DNA of 34,412 bases, from assembly GCA_021838305.1 (NCBI GenBank), contig JAKCEB010000008.1, positions 1-34,412 on the forward strand, read 5' to 3'. The notes under the pieces were generated by a model. That model ran no database searches. It had not been told where the DNA came from and worked only from the letters and a program-made list of their open reading frames with translations. Positions 18,790 through 27,043 of the stretch are shown piece after piece; within the stretch, counting starts at the first letter, position 1, and each line of letters begins with the position of its first letter. The translations under genes were made by a program, and so were the position numbers. Source of the stretch: Actinomycetes bacterium (GTDB lineage: Bacteria > Actinomycetota > Acidimicrobiia > Acidimicrobiales > Palsa-688).

Positions 18790-18808
18790 ATTCATCGTCT
18801 AGATGAAT
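18790..18808. promoter_or_regulatory. 7-bp inverted repeat, operator-like, upstream of the deacetylase gene
   Basis: ATTCATC (18790-18796) and GATGAAT (18802-18808) are perfect arms around GTCTA. The site sits where the -35 region would be relative to the TAAGGT hexamer at 18817-18822, so a bound protein would block transcription. Confidence 0.4.
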
Positions 18809-18816
18809 CCTCCTTC

Positions 18817-18822
18817 TAAGGT
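18817..18822 (+). promoter_or_regulatory. Candidate -10 hexamer TAAGGT for the deacetylase gene
   Basis: TAAGGT precedes the GTG at 18838 by 15 bases, leaving a short leader that contains GAGGGG as a close-spaced ribosome binding site. Confidence 0.3.
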
Positions 18823-18837
18823 CGAGCTTCGAGGGGC

Positions 18838-19977
18838 GTGCAACAGCACGCGTTGCGAGCGCTCGCCTGGACGTCAATGAACGCCGGCCACGAAGCCCGA
18901 CGACGTCTGCTTCCCCTGCTGCGTCGCCTGCCGGAACCCGTAGAAGCCCGTGCGCGCATCGTGCTTCGCGCGGGACGGGCTGACGACGGACGTCCATACA
19001 GCGAGCTCGTCGACAACGATCGTCCCTACGGGGAGAGTGACGAACTGCCGAACGTCTCGCGCCGATCCGTTCGAGCCGACTCGGTAGTGGTCCTGCTCTA
19101 CCACCGAGTCGCCGAGGATCCCGACGACCCGTTTCGTCTCAGCGTCGACCCGCGTCGCTTCGAGGAGCACATGCGGATAGTAAAACGCCACGCCGAGCCA
19201 GTGACACTCGGCGAGGTGCTCGAGCGTGGGCGGCGGCCACGTGTGGCCGTCACCTTCGACGACGGGTATGCCGACAACCTTCTCGCTGGCGGCCCGATCC
19301 TGGAGGAACAGTCGATGCCGGCCACCGTCTTCGTCACGTCGGGCTCCATCGGATCCGAGCGGCCTCTGTGGCCGCTACGACTGGAGGAGTTGTTCCGCCT
19401 CGGCGAAGCGCGCAACGACATGATCGACCTTCACATCGCTCGGAACGTCCTCACCATCCGGACCCCGAGAGGCGGCGGCTCGACCGAGGCCCTGATGGCC
19501 GCCCACGACGTGCTCACACCGCTGCACCCGTCGCTCACCGCCGAGGCGATGCATCAACTCGAGGACCACTTCGGCGGCGACGTATCGACAGGCAGTCGTC
19601 GAATGCTCAGCGAACAAGAGGCCCGTGCAATGGCGGCCACCGACATCTTCACGGTCGGCTCGCACACGAGGACCCACGCGTGGCTCTCGGCACTCGACGA
19701 CGCAGAGCTCGACAACGAGATCGCCGGCAGCAAGGCGGACCTCGAGTCCCTCACCGGTCGCACGGTCAGAGAATTCGCGTACCCGTTCGGCACCCGGATC
19801 TCGTTCGGTCGGAGCGCGACGCGTGCTCTGCGCCGAGCCGGGTTCGCCCTTGCGTGCACCACCTTCGACGATCCGGTGGCTCCGGGCACCAGTCGCTACC
19901 TCGTTCCGCGTCGGCCCGTCCACAATTGGAGCGGACCGGAGTTCGAGGGACGGCTACTTTCGTGGCTCGCCGCATGA
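18838..19977 (+). CDS. NodB-type polysaccharide deacetylase
   Basis: 379 residues. It should remove N- or O-acetyl groups from a glycan. NodB motifs: V-T-F-D-D-G-Y at 138-144 with D141 (catalytic base) and D142 (metal), metal-binding H276 and H280 in S-H-T-R-T-H, and E-F-A-Y-P-F-G further on. V-V-L-L-Y-H-R-V near 84-91 is the usual strand of the cell-surface CE4 group. No signal peptide or membrane helix is visible, so it may act on a cytosolic lipid-linked or nucleotide-linked intermediate. The first 70 residues are Arg/Glu-rich and not part of the domain; a GTG start at 18838 is the best available, an ATG lies 13 codons downstream. It is convergent with the CDP-sugar operon, 31 bp apart, which suggests a common surface-glycan function. 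Confidence 0.85.
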   Translation: MQQHALRALAWTSMNAGHEARRRLLPLLRRLPEPVEARARIVLRAGRADDGRPYSELVDNDRPYGESDELPNVSRRSVRADSVVVLLYHRVAEDPDDPFRLSVDPRRFEEHMRIVKRHAEPVTLGEVLERGRRPRVAVTFDDGYADNLLAGGPILEEQSMPATVFVTSGSIGSERPLWPLRLEELFRLGEARNDMIDLHIARNVLTIRTPRGGGSTEALMAAHDVLTPLHPSLTAEAMHQLEDHFGGDVSTGSRRMLSEQEARAMAATDIFTVGSHTRTHAWLSALDDAELDNEIAGSKADLESLTGRTVREFAYPFGTRISFGRSATRALRRAGFALACTTFDDPVAPGTSRYLVPRRPVHNWSGPEFEGRLLSWLAA

Positions 19978-20008
19978 CCTTGGCGCTATCTTGGCCTCGG
20001 CCCGCTCC

Positions 20009-20803
20009 TCACCACACGCGCCACGGCGGGTCACCCGAAACCCACAGCTCCTCGAGCAGCTCGCGCTCGCGCGGTGTGTCCATCGGCTGCCAAAAGCCGT
20101 CGTGCACGTAGGCGCTTAGCTGACCGGCCTCGGCGAGAGCGCTCAGCGGCTCGCGCTCGAGCATGAACTCGCCTTCGCTTGGGAACAGGTCGAGGGCTTC
20201 GGCCTCGAAGACCATGAACCCGCCGTTGATGGCGCCGGAGCTCGTTAGAGGCTTCTCCTCGAACGCGGACACTGCAGCGGCGTCACCCAAGATCAGCTCC
20301 CCGAAACGGCTCGGAGGTCGCACCGCTGTCACCGTGGCGAGACGCCCGTGGCGCACGTGGTGCTCGACGAGGGCATTTACGTCGATGTTGCCGATACTGT
20401 CACCGTAGGTGACCATGAAACGCTTTGCTTCGAGTTGGCGGGCTACTTGCGCCACCCTCGTGCCCGTCAGGGAGTCCCAACCGGTCTCCCGGCATGTGAT
20501 CCGCCAGTCATAGCCGCCTCGAGGCCCGAGGATCTCGACGCTGTCTGGACGCGACAGGTCCACGGTGAAGTCGTGGTTGAGAGCCATGAAGTTGACCACG
20601 TAGCGGCGGATGATGTCGCCCAGCCAGCCGAGGGCGAGCGAGAAGTCGCTGTAGCCGTACGCCGAGTAGATGCTCATTATGTGCCAGAGGATGGGGCGCC
20701 CGCCGATCGGAACCATCGGTTTGGGTACGTTCGGGTCGTAGCCGGACATCCTCGTCCCACGCCCCCCGCACAAGATGATCGTCGGGATGGGGCCCTCAGC
20801 CAT
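20009..20803 (-). CDS. rfbF: Glucose-1-phosphate cytidylyltransferase
   Basis: 264 residues from the ATG at 20803. It makes CDP-glucose from CTP and glucose 1-phosphate, the first step of CDP-6-deoxysugar synthesis. Seen: I-I-L-C-G-G-R-G-T-R-M at 9-19 (nucleotide loop), P-K-P-M-V-P-I at 27-33, and L-G-W-L-G-D-I-I-R-R-Y-V-V-N-F, which replaces the G-Y-K-G-D-V-I-x-x-Y-F segment typical of RfbF. S-F-E/S-A-F-E-E-K-P and I-N-G-G-F-M-V-F are also present. The start overlaps the upstream gene's stop by 8 bp (ATGGCTGA); an alternative upstream TTG would overlap more. It is the last gene of a four-gene operon. Confidence 0.93.
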   Translation of the reverse strand: MAEGPIPTIILCGGRGTRMSGYDPNVPKPMVPIGGRPILWHIMSIYSAYGYSDFSLALGWLGDIIRRYVVNFMALNHDFTVDLSRPDSVEILGPRGGYDWRITCRETGWDSLTGTRVAQVARQLEAKRFMVTYGDSIGNIDVNALVEHHVRHGRLATVTAVRPPSRFGELILGDAAAVSAFEEKPLTSSGAINGGFMVFEAEALDLFPSEGEFMLEREPLSALAEAGQLSAYVHDGFWQPMDTPRERELLEELWVSGDPPWRVW

Positions 20804-21251
20804 GGCGCAGCGACCAGTCGTAGCCGATAAGCTCACTCGCCGGGTCCAGGCGTTCTATCTCGTCGGTGGAGTGATGCACCGACGCCAAGTTCGCCACGAG
20901 GGCGGTTGCCACACCTTCTCCTTTGAAACCGTTCCAGACCATCGGCGGAACCGTGACGAGGCAGTAGTTGAGGTCTCCTATGTGATACTCGGCGAGCACG
21001 CCGCGACTCGGTGAATCGGGGCGGTCGTCGAAGCAGACGAACTTGATCATTCCGACCGGTACTGCGTAATTGAGTGTCATCTCCTTGTGGCGGTGCCATC
21101 CCTTGATGACGCCGGGATAGACCATAGAGAAGTAGATCTCCCCGAAACGATCGAACAGCGGGCTGTCGTCGCGCATCATGTGCAAGATCGATCCCCTTTC
21201 GTCGGGTATCCGCCGGAGCGGTGTCACTACGACGCCTTCAATTTCGCTCAA
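20796..21251 (-). CDS. dTDP-4-dehydrorhamnose 3,5-epimerase-like sugar cupin
   Basis: 151 residues from a TTG at 21251 that overlaps the upstream TGA (TTGA) and has AAGGA six bases before it. The fold is RmlC/cupin: G-V-V-V-T-P-L-R-R-I-P-D-E-R-G-S at 6-21, the histidine pair K-G-W-H-R-H-K at 50-56 (H53 in the place of the RmlC catalytic His), N-Y-A-V-P-V-G near 61-67, and V-P-P-M-V-W-N-G-F-K-G later. RmlC proteins epimerise C3 and C5 of 4-keto-6-deoxy nucleotide sugars. Given its neighbours, the substrate is more likely CDP-4-keto-6-deoxyglucose than the dTDP sugar. It is shorter than typical RmlC (about 180), so it may be a mono-epimerase or isomerase. Confidence 0.8.
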   Translation of the reverse strand: MSEIEGVVVTPLRRIPDERGSILHMMRDDSPLFDRFGEIYFSMVYPGVIKGWHRHKEMTLNYAVPVGMIKFVCFDDRPDSPSRGVLAEYHIGDLNYCLVTVPPMVWNGFKGEGVATALVANLASVHHSTDEIERLDPASELIGYDWSLRHG

Positions 21252-22189
21252 AGTTCGTCCTTCCCTGCCGCTTCGCGGCACAGTCGTAGAGTTTCCGCTA
21301 CCGCTCCTGCGAGCGGGGTCAAGGCAACAAGCCCGAACGAGGTCAGGCGGCCCGCGTCGATCCGGTATCGGGGGACGCCCGCCTGATGTGGCGCTACGTC
21401 TGTCACCGTTGGAGGCAGGACGACTTGCGGGCGCCCCAGCCCCTCGATGTCGGATTGGTCAGCCACGAGGCGGGCGAACTCGTATACGGTCATCGTCTCG
21501 CCTGACGCCAGGTTGTAGGTACCGGCGTCGAGCAGTCCCGGGTCGCACGCCGCCGTCACGATCCTGGCGACGTCGGACACGCCGACAAAGTCTCGCTGCT
21601 GGTCAGGTGTCCTCAACTCCAGTGGAAGACCCCGGGCCGCCCGCAGGCACAGGTCGTTTGCGAGAAGCGTCCACCGTTGTACTGACACGTCGGCCGGCGC
21701 GCCAACAGCGTTGCTGAGGCGCAACACCACGAGACTCTCGTCGCCGACTGCGGACGCGAGGATGTGCTCGCAGGCGAGCCGGGCGATCGAATACACCGAC
21801 CGAGGTGCCGGAATGACATCTTCGGTGACCGTATTTCCTGGCGCGAGCGCCGACCCGTACACGTGGATGGTCGAAACGTAGACGAGTCGCCGGACGCCTT
21901 GGCGCCGGCACGCCTCCCCGACCGCCCGGGCGAGCGCCGTCGTGGCCGCAAGGGCCTGGTCGGGATCGCGGCGGGCAACAACCTCGTTCGCGCCTGCCAA
22001 ATGTACGACAGCGTCGGCGCCCTCCACCGCGGCGTCCGCGTCGCTTAGAAGGTCGCAGACCAGCGGCACACCGGGAAGCCAAGGTGCCTCCCTTCGAAGC
22101 ACCGCTCTCACCGCCCCGACTGTCGAGGCGGCTGTCGTAACTGCCCCGCCCAGGTATCCCCCGGCTCCGGTCACGACGATGCGGGTCAA
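21248..22189 (-). CDS. NAD(P)-dependent sugar epimerase/reductase (extended SDR)
   Basis: 313 residues from a TTG at 22189 overlapping the upstream TGA (TTGA), with GGAG about five bases before it. The nucleotide-binding loop is T-G-A-G-G-Y-L-G at 7-14, with H-L-A-G-A-N at 63-68. The catalytic region is V-S-T-I-H-V-Y-G at 105-112 and Y133-S-I-A-R137, where the usual Y-x3-K has Arg instead of Lys. By position it is the reductase or epimerase that finishes the CDP-6-deoxyhexose after dehydration and epimerisation. A C4 reductase is the simplest reading; loss of the Lys may mean altered activity. Confidence 0.82.
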   Translation of the reverse strand: MTRIVVTGAGGYLGGAVTTAASTVGAVRAVLRREAPWLPGVPLVCDLLSDADAAVEGADAVVHLAGANEVVARRDPDQALAATTALARAVGEACRRQGVRRLVYVSTIHVYGSALAPGNTVTEDVIPAPRSVYSIARLACEHILASAVGDESLVVLRLSNAVGAPADVSVQRWTLLANDLCLRAARGLPLELRTPDQQRDFVGVSDVARIVTAACDPGLLDAGTYNLASGETMTVYEFARLVADQSDIEGLGRPQVVLPPTVTDVAPHQAGVPRYRIDAGRLTSFGLVALTPLAGAVAETLRLCREAAGKDEL

Positions 22190-23220
22190 TCCCGCTCCAG
22201 CATTCCGAGTTCGCGCCGATACCAGCTGAGGGTTTCCGCGAGGGCGTCCTCCATCGTGTAGGCCGGTTCCCACCCGAGGACACGTCTCGCCTTGGATGCG
22301 GAAAGGTACTGGTGGGAGATCTCGCCGCTACTTTTTCCTTCAACGATTGGTTCGAAAGCGGTGCCGGCGACCGCCTGAATCCGGGCAACCAGGTCGAGGA
22401 CCGACATGGGCGTCTCGCAGGAGAAGTTGAACGCCTGCCCTGCGAGCGACGGGTCGGCTGCGAAGCACTCGGCTAGGCGGAGGTAGGCGAGCGCTGCGTC
22501 CGCGATGTAGATGTAGTCGCGGGTGAGCGTCCCGTCGGAGCGGATGACCGGCCTTCGACCTTCGATCACCGCACGGCACGTTCCGGGCACCAGCCGGTTC
22601 CAGTTGGAATCGCCTGGTCCGTAGAAATTGCCGCAGCGCGTCGTGACAACCGGCAACCCGAAAGTGGCGTGATACGAGCGGGATATCAGGTCCGTGCACG
22701 CCTTGGAAACGTCGTAGGGATGAACGGCGTCCAGGGACATCTTCTCGTCGTAGGGAAGGACTGCCTGGTCGCCGTAAGCTTTGTCGCTGCTCGCTACGAG
22801 CACCTGATCGACGGTCGGGCATCGCCGGGCCGCTTCGAGGGCGGTCCACGTGCCGGTTACGTTCGCCTCGAACGTCGAGACGGGGTTGCGGTTCGCGATC
22901 TCCACCTGACTTTGCGCGCCTAGATGGAACAGGCTTTGCACCTGGTATTCGCCGAGAAGTCGCTCCATTATCTTCTGATCTTCGAGCGAGCCTCGAACCT
23001 CGCTGACACGGTCGCGCCACGGCGCCGACACGCTCGTCGAAGGAAGCTGGTCTCGGACAAGAACGGCCACTTCGGCGCCGACGCCGACCAGGTAGCCGAC
23101 GAGGTGGCTACCAAGGAACCCTGTGGCACCGGTGACGGCGACACGGCGGTGGCTCCAGAACTCCTTGGACGGTACCCATCCTGCGACCATTCCCGACAAC
23201 ATAGCGACAAGGAAGCGCAT
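22186..23220 (-). CDS. rfbG: CDP-glucose 4,6-dehydratase-like SDR
   Basis: 344 residues; ATG at 23220 has GGAAAG seven to eight bases upstream. The F-W-S-H-R-R-V-A-V-T-G-A-T-G-F-L-G-S-H start (NAD loop G31-A-T-G-F-L-G) and S-S-D-K-A-Y-G at 144-150 are those of CDP-glucose 4,6-dehydratase, with Y169-D-V-S-K173 as the SDR pair. It converts CDP-glucose to CDP-4-keto-6-deoxyglucose. It begins the minus-strand operon; the next gene starts inside its stop (TTGA). A GDP-mannose or other sugar dehydratase is an alternative, but the rfbF partner makes CDP-glucose the likely substrate. Confidence 0.9.
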   Translation of the reverse strand: MRFLVAMLSGMVAGWVPSKEFWSHRRVAVTGATGFLGSHLVGYLVGVGAEVAVLVRDQLPSTSVSAPWRDRVSEVRGSLEDQKIMERLLGEYQVQSLFHLGAQSQVEIANRNPVSTFEANVTGTWTALEAARRCPTVDQVLVASSDKAYGDQAVLPYDEKMSLDAVHPYDVSKACTDLISRSYHATFGLPVVTTRCGNFYGPGDSNWNRLVPGTCRAVIEGRRPVIRSDGTLTRDYIYIADAALAYLRLAECFAADPSLAGQAFNFSCETPMSVLDLVARIQAVAGTAFEPIVEGKSSGEISHQYLSASKARRVLGWEPAYTMEDALAETLSWYRRELGMLERD

Positions 23221-23320
23221 TTCGGGTGCTTTCCGACTCGCTTATCGCTTGCTGATAGTTTGACCGGTAAACGATGTCGAATCGCGCACCGAGCGCACCT
23301 ACCGGGAGATTGGACGCTGA

Positions 23321-24025
23321 GTGGTCAAAACCGACCTCACGTTGAGCTTGCGAAGCTTCCTCGGGCGGATGACTCCGCTGCGGGACTGGTACCGCGAGTG
23401 GAGCCGCGACCGGCGAACCCGGGACCTTCGCCTCTTCAACCGGATCGTGTCGTCAGGCGAGCTTGAGGGAAAGTGGTGGATCTGGGGCGGCTCGCTGCTC
23501 GGCCTCGTTCGCAGCGGGGACATCCTCCCCTGGGACACAGACCTCGACGTCGCCGTGCGCCGGAAGGATCTGCCGGCGCTGATGAGCGCAGTCGAAAGGC
23601 TACGCGCTGCCGGTTTCGAAACGACCTCCAACTACTTCGACGGTGAGCGCCTCGTTGCGCTTCACCTGACCAGACACGGCTTCGACTTCGACTTCTCGGT
23701 CCTCGACGAGATCGGCGAACTCCCACCAGAAGTTCTCGAATATCGCGGCTTCACCACCCGCAACGGGGAAATAGTCCTCATCGTTGGGCGCGTGCCTGCT
23801 CAGGACCTGGCGAGTATCGACGCCTGGGGGTGCTCGTGGCCTTGCGCCGCGGACCTCGACCGCGACCTGTCGGCGCTGTACGGAAGCGACTGGCGGACGC
23901 CGAATGCCGCTTGGAGCGCCCTGCAGTCGCCGTCGCTTTTACACGTCGCGACCTACTCGGGCGACCTGGACGGCTGGACTCCGCTGGACCGCTTCGGGGC
24001 TAGAGCGAAAGCGGAGGGCCTGTAG
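23321..24025 (+). CDS. LicD-like nucleotidyltransferase-fold protein
   Basis: 234 residues from a GTG at 23321. The LicD/fukutin signature is clear: W-I-W-G-G-S-L-L-G-L-V-R at 53-64 and I-L-P-W-D-T-D-L-D-V-A-V at 68-79, the two Asp of D-T-D-L-D being candidate metal ligands. LicD proteins transfer phosphocholine or similar groups, and relatives transfer ribitol or sugar phosphates onto glycans. H-L-T-R-H-G-F-D-F-D-F-S supplies a further D-x-D pattern. It is divergent from the CDP-sugar operon, 100 bp away, so it may decorate the same glycan. No membrane segment. The 100-bp divergent gap is AT-richer than its surroundings and presumably holds both promoters; I see no clear operator in it. Confidence 0.75.
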   Translation: MVKTDLTLSLRSFLGRMTPLRDWYREWSRDRRTRDLRLFNRIVSSGELEGKWWIWGGSLLGLVRSGDILPWDTDLDVAVRRKDLPALMSAVERLRAAGFETTSNYFDGERLVALHLTRHGFDFDFSVLDEIGELPPEVLEYRGFTTRNGEIVLIVGRVPAQDLASIDAWGCSWPCAADLDRDLSALYGSDWRTPNAAWSALQSPSLLHVATYSGDLDGWTPLDRFGARAKAEGL

Positions 24026-24038
24026 GCGGCAGCCCGCT

Positions 24039-24044
24039 TAGACT
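24039..24044 (+). promoter_or_regulatory. Candidate -10 hexamer TAGACT for the FUSC gene
   Basis: TAGACT lies 34 bases before the GTG at 24079, leaving a short leader with GGGAG near 24063-24067 as ribosome binding site. Confidence 0.3.
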
Positions 24045-24078
24045 CGGTCGCTGTGGGCCGCCCGGGAGAGCACTGACG

Positions 24079-26289
24079 GTGCGATCCGACGCCTGGAGCG
24101 CAGTAGCCAGGGACGCTGTGCGCCTCGACCGCTCGAAGCTCGCCTTGGTTCCAGCAGCCCGCTGCGCCGCCGGGATCGCGGTCCCGCTAGTAGTCGGGGA
24201 ACTGTCAGGTCACATCCTGGTCGGCGTGGGCGCCGCGATCGGAGCGTTGACCGCCGGGGTCGCCTCTCTGCAGGGCGCATACCGCGACCGGGTGAAGATC
24301 ATGGCGGCCGCCGCCGTGGCGTTCGCTCTCTCGGCGTTTGTCGGGGCTACGGCGAGCCGTGTCGTTGGAGTTGACGTGGTGGTCACGGCGATCTGGGCGT
24401 TCGCAGCCGGTTTGCTCGTCGTCTTCGGCCAGCCCGCCACCGTCGTCGGCTTGCAGGCGGTGATAGGTCTCGTGATCTTCTCGCAATTCCATTTCGGGGC
24501 GTGGCAGGCCGCCTCAAACGCCTTGTGGGCGCTCGCAGGAGGAGCGCTCCAGGTCCTTCTCGTGGCGGTCATTTGGCCGCTCCAGAAGTTTCCGGTCGAG
24601 CGAAAAGCGACAGCCGGCGCCTACCATCTCCTCGCGAACTACGTCCGAGGTCTCGTCGACGACCCGGGGTCGCTACTCGACCCGAAGGTGATCGACGATC
24701 TGCGGGCAGCGGTCTCTGATACCCAGCCGTTGGGCGACCCGGCAGCCGCCGCCGCGTTCCAGGCACTCGCCGGGGAGGCCGACCGGATCCGCCTCGAAGC
24801 GGCAGGGATAGCACGCGTGCGGGCTCAGCTCGATTCTGGGGCGCCCAGCCAGGCGGACGCGTATTTGTCTGCTGCTCGGCGCCTCGACGCGGCGATCGTC
24901 GCCACTGCAGACGCGCTCGACGTAGCAGTCGAAGCCCAACGCAGCGGACGGCGCATGCCCGACCTCTCCGGCGAGCGTAGCGAGTTCCGAACGAGCATGG
25001 ACAACCTTCGATCCGCCGTTTCAACCGCGGAGGGCCAGGAACTGATCCTTCTCACACAGGCGCTCGGCGGCCTCGGAGCCCTCGCGGGACGACTCCGAAG
25101 CGTCGCACAGCTGACAGCAGTCGCGGCGGGCGCAGAACCCTCCGATTCGACACTCCCCTCCCCCGGCCTAGCCACCCAGGTAGCGCCGGGACCGCCAAGA
25201 GCGGAGTCCGCGCGCTCCCACCTGGAGTCGGTCAGGGCAAACCTGACTTTCCGTTCCGAGGCCTTTCGCCACGCAGTGCGGGTCGCCGGCGCGATGGCGG
25301 TAGCCGTCGGGCTCTCACATCTGTTCGCGTTCGGCCACGGCTACTGGCTCCCGATGACAGTGATGATCGTCCTCAAACCCGACTTCGCCTCGACATTCAC
25401 GAGGGGCCTCGCGCGCAGTACCGGCACGGTGCTCGGCGCCGGGCTCGCCACGCTCGTCCTGGCGGGCTTACGGCCGCCCCACGCGGTCCTTATCGTCTTT
25501 ACGGTCGCGCTTTATGCGGTGTGTGTGGCAACGCTTCTCGCCAACTACGCGATCTACAGCGTTGCCATCGCCTCGCTCGTGGTAGTACTCCTTGCCTTCA
25601 CTGGGGCTCCGGCGGCGTCGCTCGCACTCGACCGGGCCTTCTACACCGTCCTCGGTGCAGCACTGGCGCTGGCTGCCTACACGCTCTGGCCCACATGGGA
25701 ACGACGCCGGGTACCCGAGCGCCTGGCCGACCTGGTCGAGGCGGACGGCCGCTATGGCGCTGCGCTCCTGCGGGCCTGGGCCGAACCGGTCGACGCCGAT
25801 CGGGCCGCGCTCGACCGGCTCAGGGTCGCTGCTCGCCTTGCCCGCTCGAACGCCGAGGCGTCGGTCACTCGCTGGCGCAACGAGCCGGACGGGAGGCGGA
25901 CACGCGGGCGCGAGCGTTTCGACGTCGACACCGCCCAGGAGATCCTTGTCGCAGTCAGGAGGTATGTGTGGGCTGCTCTCGCGCTGCACAGCCAGCTTCC
26001 CGAGGCAGGCCCGACGCGCCCTGACCTTCGCGAGCTCGCAGACCAGATCCGCGCGACGCTGGTCGCCGTAGCGGACTCGCTTCGCTCGGGCGCCCCTCTT
26101 GGGGCGCATCCGCCTATTCGGGCCACCCAGGCCGCCCTCGCCGAGAGCCTCACTTCATATGCGGATGGAAGCCCCAGAACTGACGGCGTCTCGGGGTTGA
26201 CCCAACTGGAAACGATTGTCATCAGCGAGACCGACCTGATGGTCGATGCCGTCGACACTCTCACGACACTAGGGGACGCCGTACTTTAG
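24079..26289 (+). CDS. FUSC-family membrane protein (aromatic acid exporter-like)
   Basis: 736 residues. Two hydrophobic blocks, about 25-185 and about 405-540, each with around five to six helices, are separated by a soluble helical region (about 190-400) and followed by a soluble C-terminal domain. The second block reads Y-W-L-P-M-T-V-M-I-V-L-K-P-D-F-A-S-T-F at about 425-443, then R-G-L-A-R-S-T-G-T-V-L-G-A, the FUSC hallmark (W-x-x-x-T-x-x-x-V-x-x-P and T-x-x-R-x-x-G-T-x-x-G). Members include fusaric acid resistance and AaeB aromatic acid efflux proteins; YccS-like roles are also possible. A role in exporting aromatic or hydroxycinnamic acids is only inferred. It stands alone as a single gene. 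Confidence 0.86.
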   Translation: MRSDAWSAVARDAVRLDRSKLALVPAARCAAGIAVPLVVGELSGHILVGVGAAIGALTAGVASLQGAYRDRVKIMAAAAVAFALSAFVGATASRVVGVDVVVTAIWAFAAGLLVVFGQPATVVGLQAVIGLVIFSQFHFGAWQAASNALWALAGGALQVLLVAVIWPLQKFPVERKATAGAYHLLANYVRGLVDDPGSLLDPKVIDDLRAAVSDTQPLGDPAAAAAFQALAGEADRIRLEAAGIARVRAQLDSGAPSQADAYLSAARRLDAAIVATADALDVAVEAQRSGRRMPDLSGERSEFRTSMDNLRSAVSTAEGQELILLTQALGGLGALAGRLRSVAQLTAVAAGAEPSDSTLPSPGLATQVAPGPPRAESARSHLESVRANLTFRSEAFRHAVRVAGAMAVAVGLSHLFAFGHGYWLPMTVMIVLKPDFASTFTRGLARSTGTVLGAGLATLVLAGLRPPHAVLIVFTVALYAVCVATLLANYAIYSVAIASLVVVLLAFTGAPAASLALDRAFYTVLGAALALAAYTLWPTWERRRVPERLADLVEADGRYGAALLRAWAEPVDADRAALDRLRVAARLARSNAEASVTRWRNEPDGRRTRGRERFDVDTAQEILVAVRRYVWAALALHSQLPEAGPTRPDLRELADQIRATLVAVADSLRSGAPLGAHPPIRATQAALAESLTSYADGSPRTDGVSGLTQLETIVISETDLMVDAVDTLTTLGDAVL

Positions 26290-26294
26290 GACTC

Positions 26295-26630
26295 TCAGCC
26301 TTTCTCTCCGAGGAGCCGGGCATAGCTCACTCCTCGGAGCACCCACGTCTGTAGTTGGCGTTTGGTGCGCAAACCGCCGAGATCGACACGCAGCCATCCG
26401 CTCATCTGGCGGCCCCGCATCTCGAAGGCTGCGACATGTGGCTGGTCAATCAGGCGGTCCCCTTCGAGCGGATCGACTCGTACCATGAGTCCACCCTGAC
26501 CGCTCGCCGCGACGGCCATGTGGCCTCCGACCAGGAACGCCAAGCCGCCGAACATGGCCTTCTCAGTGACATCGTCGTCGGCGGAGATCAGCTCACGGAT
26601 CCGGTTGGCGAGGTCAAGGTCGTAGGCCAT
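26295..26630 (-). CDS. TfoX N-terminal domain protein
   Basis: 111 residues, a single TfoX/Sxy N-terminal domain: M-A-Y-D-L-D-L-A-N-R-I-R at 1-12, E-K-A-M-F-G-G-L-A-F-L at 23-33, M-V-R-V near 49, then G-W-L-R-V near 78. In Gammaproteobacteria TfoX is a competence regulator with two domains, but this one-domain actinobacterial form is common and its job is not established. No DNA-binding motif is obvious. The stop is only 6 bp from the convergent FUSC stop. A perfect 10-bp inverted repeat (26306-26315 and 26330-26339) lies in its last codons. Confidence 0.8.
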   Translation of the reverse strand: MAYDLDLANRIRELISADDDVTEKAMFGGLAFLVGGHMAVAASGQGGLMVRVDPLEGDRLIDQPHVAAFEMRGRQMSGWLRVDLGGLRTKRQLQTWVLRGVSYARLLGEKG

Positions 26631-26682
26631 ATATGAAGATCATCGCCGAAAAAGCCGATCGAAATCCAGGATCCCGGTCCGG

Positions 26683-27043
26683 CTACGCCAATCCGAGAAA
26701 AGTCCCCGCCTCGATGACCACGTCATCGTCGACAGTGAGTTCATGCACGTCAGTCAACGAAACAGCGTGGAGACACCGATCGAATAGCGTGACGTTTATC
26801 CAATGGGCCTCCAGCATCGACCACCATCGCAGCCCTGCCGTCTCACGACGGCGCTCGAAGATGTCCCGTGCGTAGGACTGGGTAACTTTGCGACGTCCTG
26901 TAGCAACCACCGACGGCCGCAGCGATTCGATTTCGAGCACGGTCGGCTCGTCCAGATCCACCAGCACTGCACTATCACAAGGCGCCTCCCGAGGCGGCTG
27001 CAGACACAGAACGATCCCACGGGAGCACCCTCCAAAGCCTCAC
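26683..27043 (-). pseudogene. Broken RES-domain (NAD+ phosphorylase-type) toxin gene
   Basis: Two pieces in different frames. The 5' piece starts with GTG at 27043, overlapping the antitoxin stop by four bases, encodes L-W-R-V-L-P-W-D like the start of RES toxins, and ends at a TGA at 26975 after 22 residues. The 3' piece, open from about 26967 to 26683, carries L-V-D-L-D-E-P, L-R-P-S-V-V-A-T, R-R-K-V-T-Q-S-Y-A, G-L-R-W-W-S and W-I-N-V-T-L-F-D-R, matching the C-terminal two-thirds of RES toxins. About 60-70 residues in the middle, including the usual active-site Arg and Tyr region, are missing. RES toxins deplete NAD+. This copy cannot make a normal toxin; the 94-residue ORF from GTG 26967 may be annotated as a hypothetical protein. 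Confidence 0.7.

Noticed and set aside
26306-26339. 10-bp perfect inverted repeat as a FUSC terminator
   Set aside because: It is inside the TfoX coding region and no T-run follows on either strand; it may be coding coincidence.
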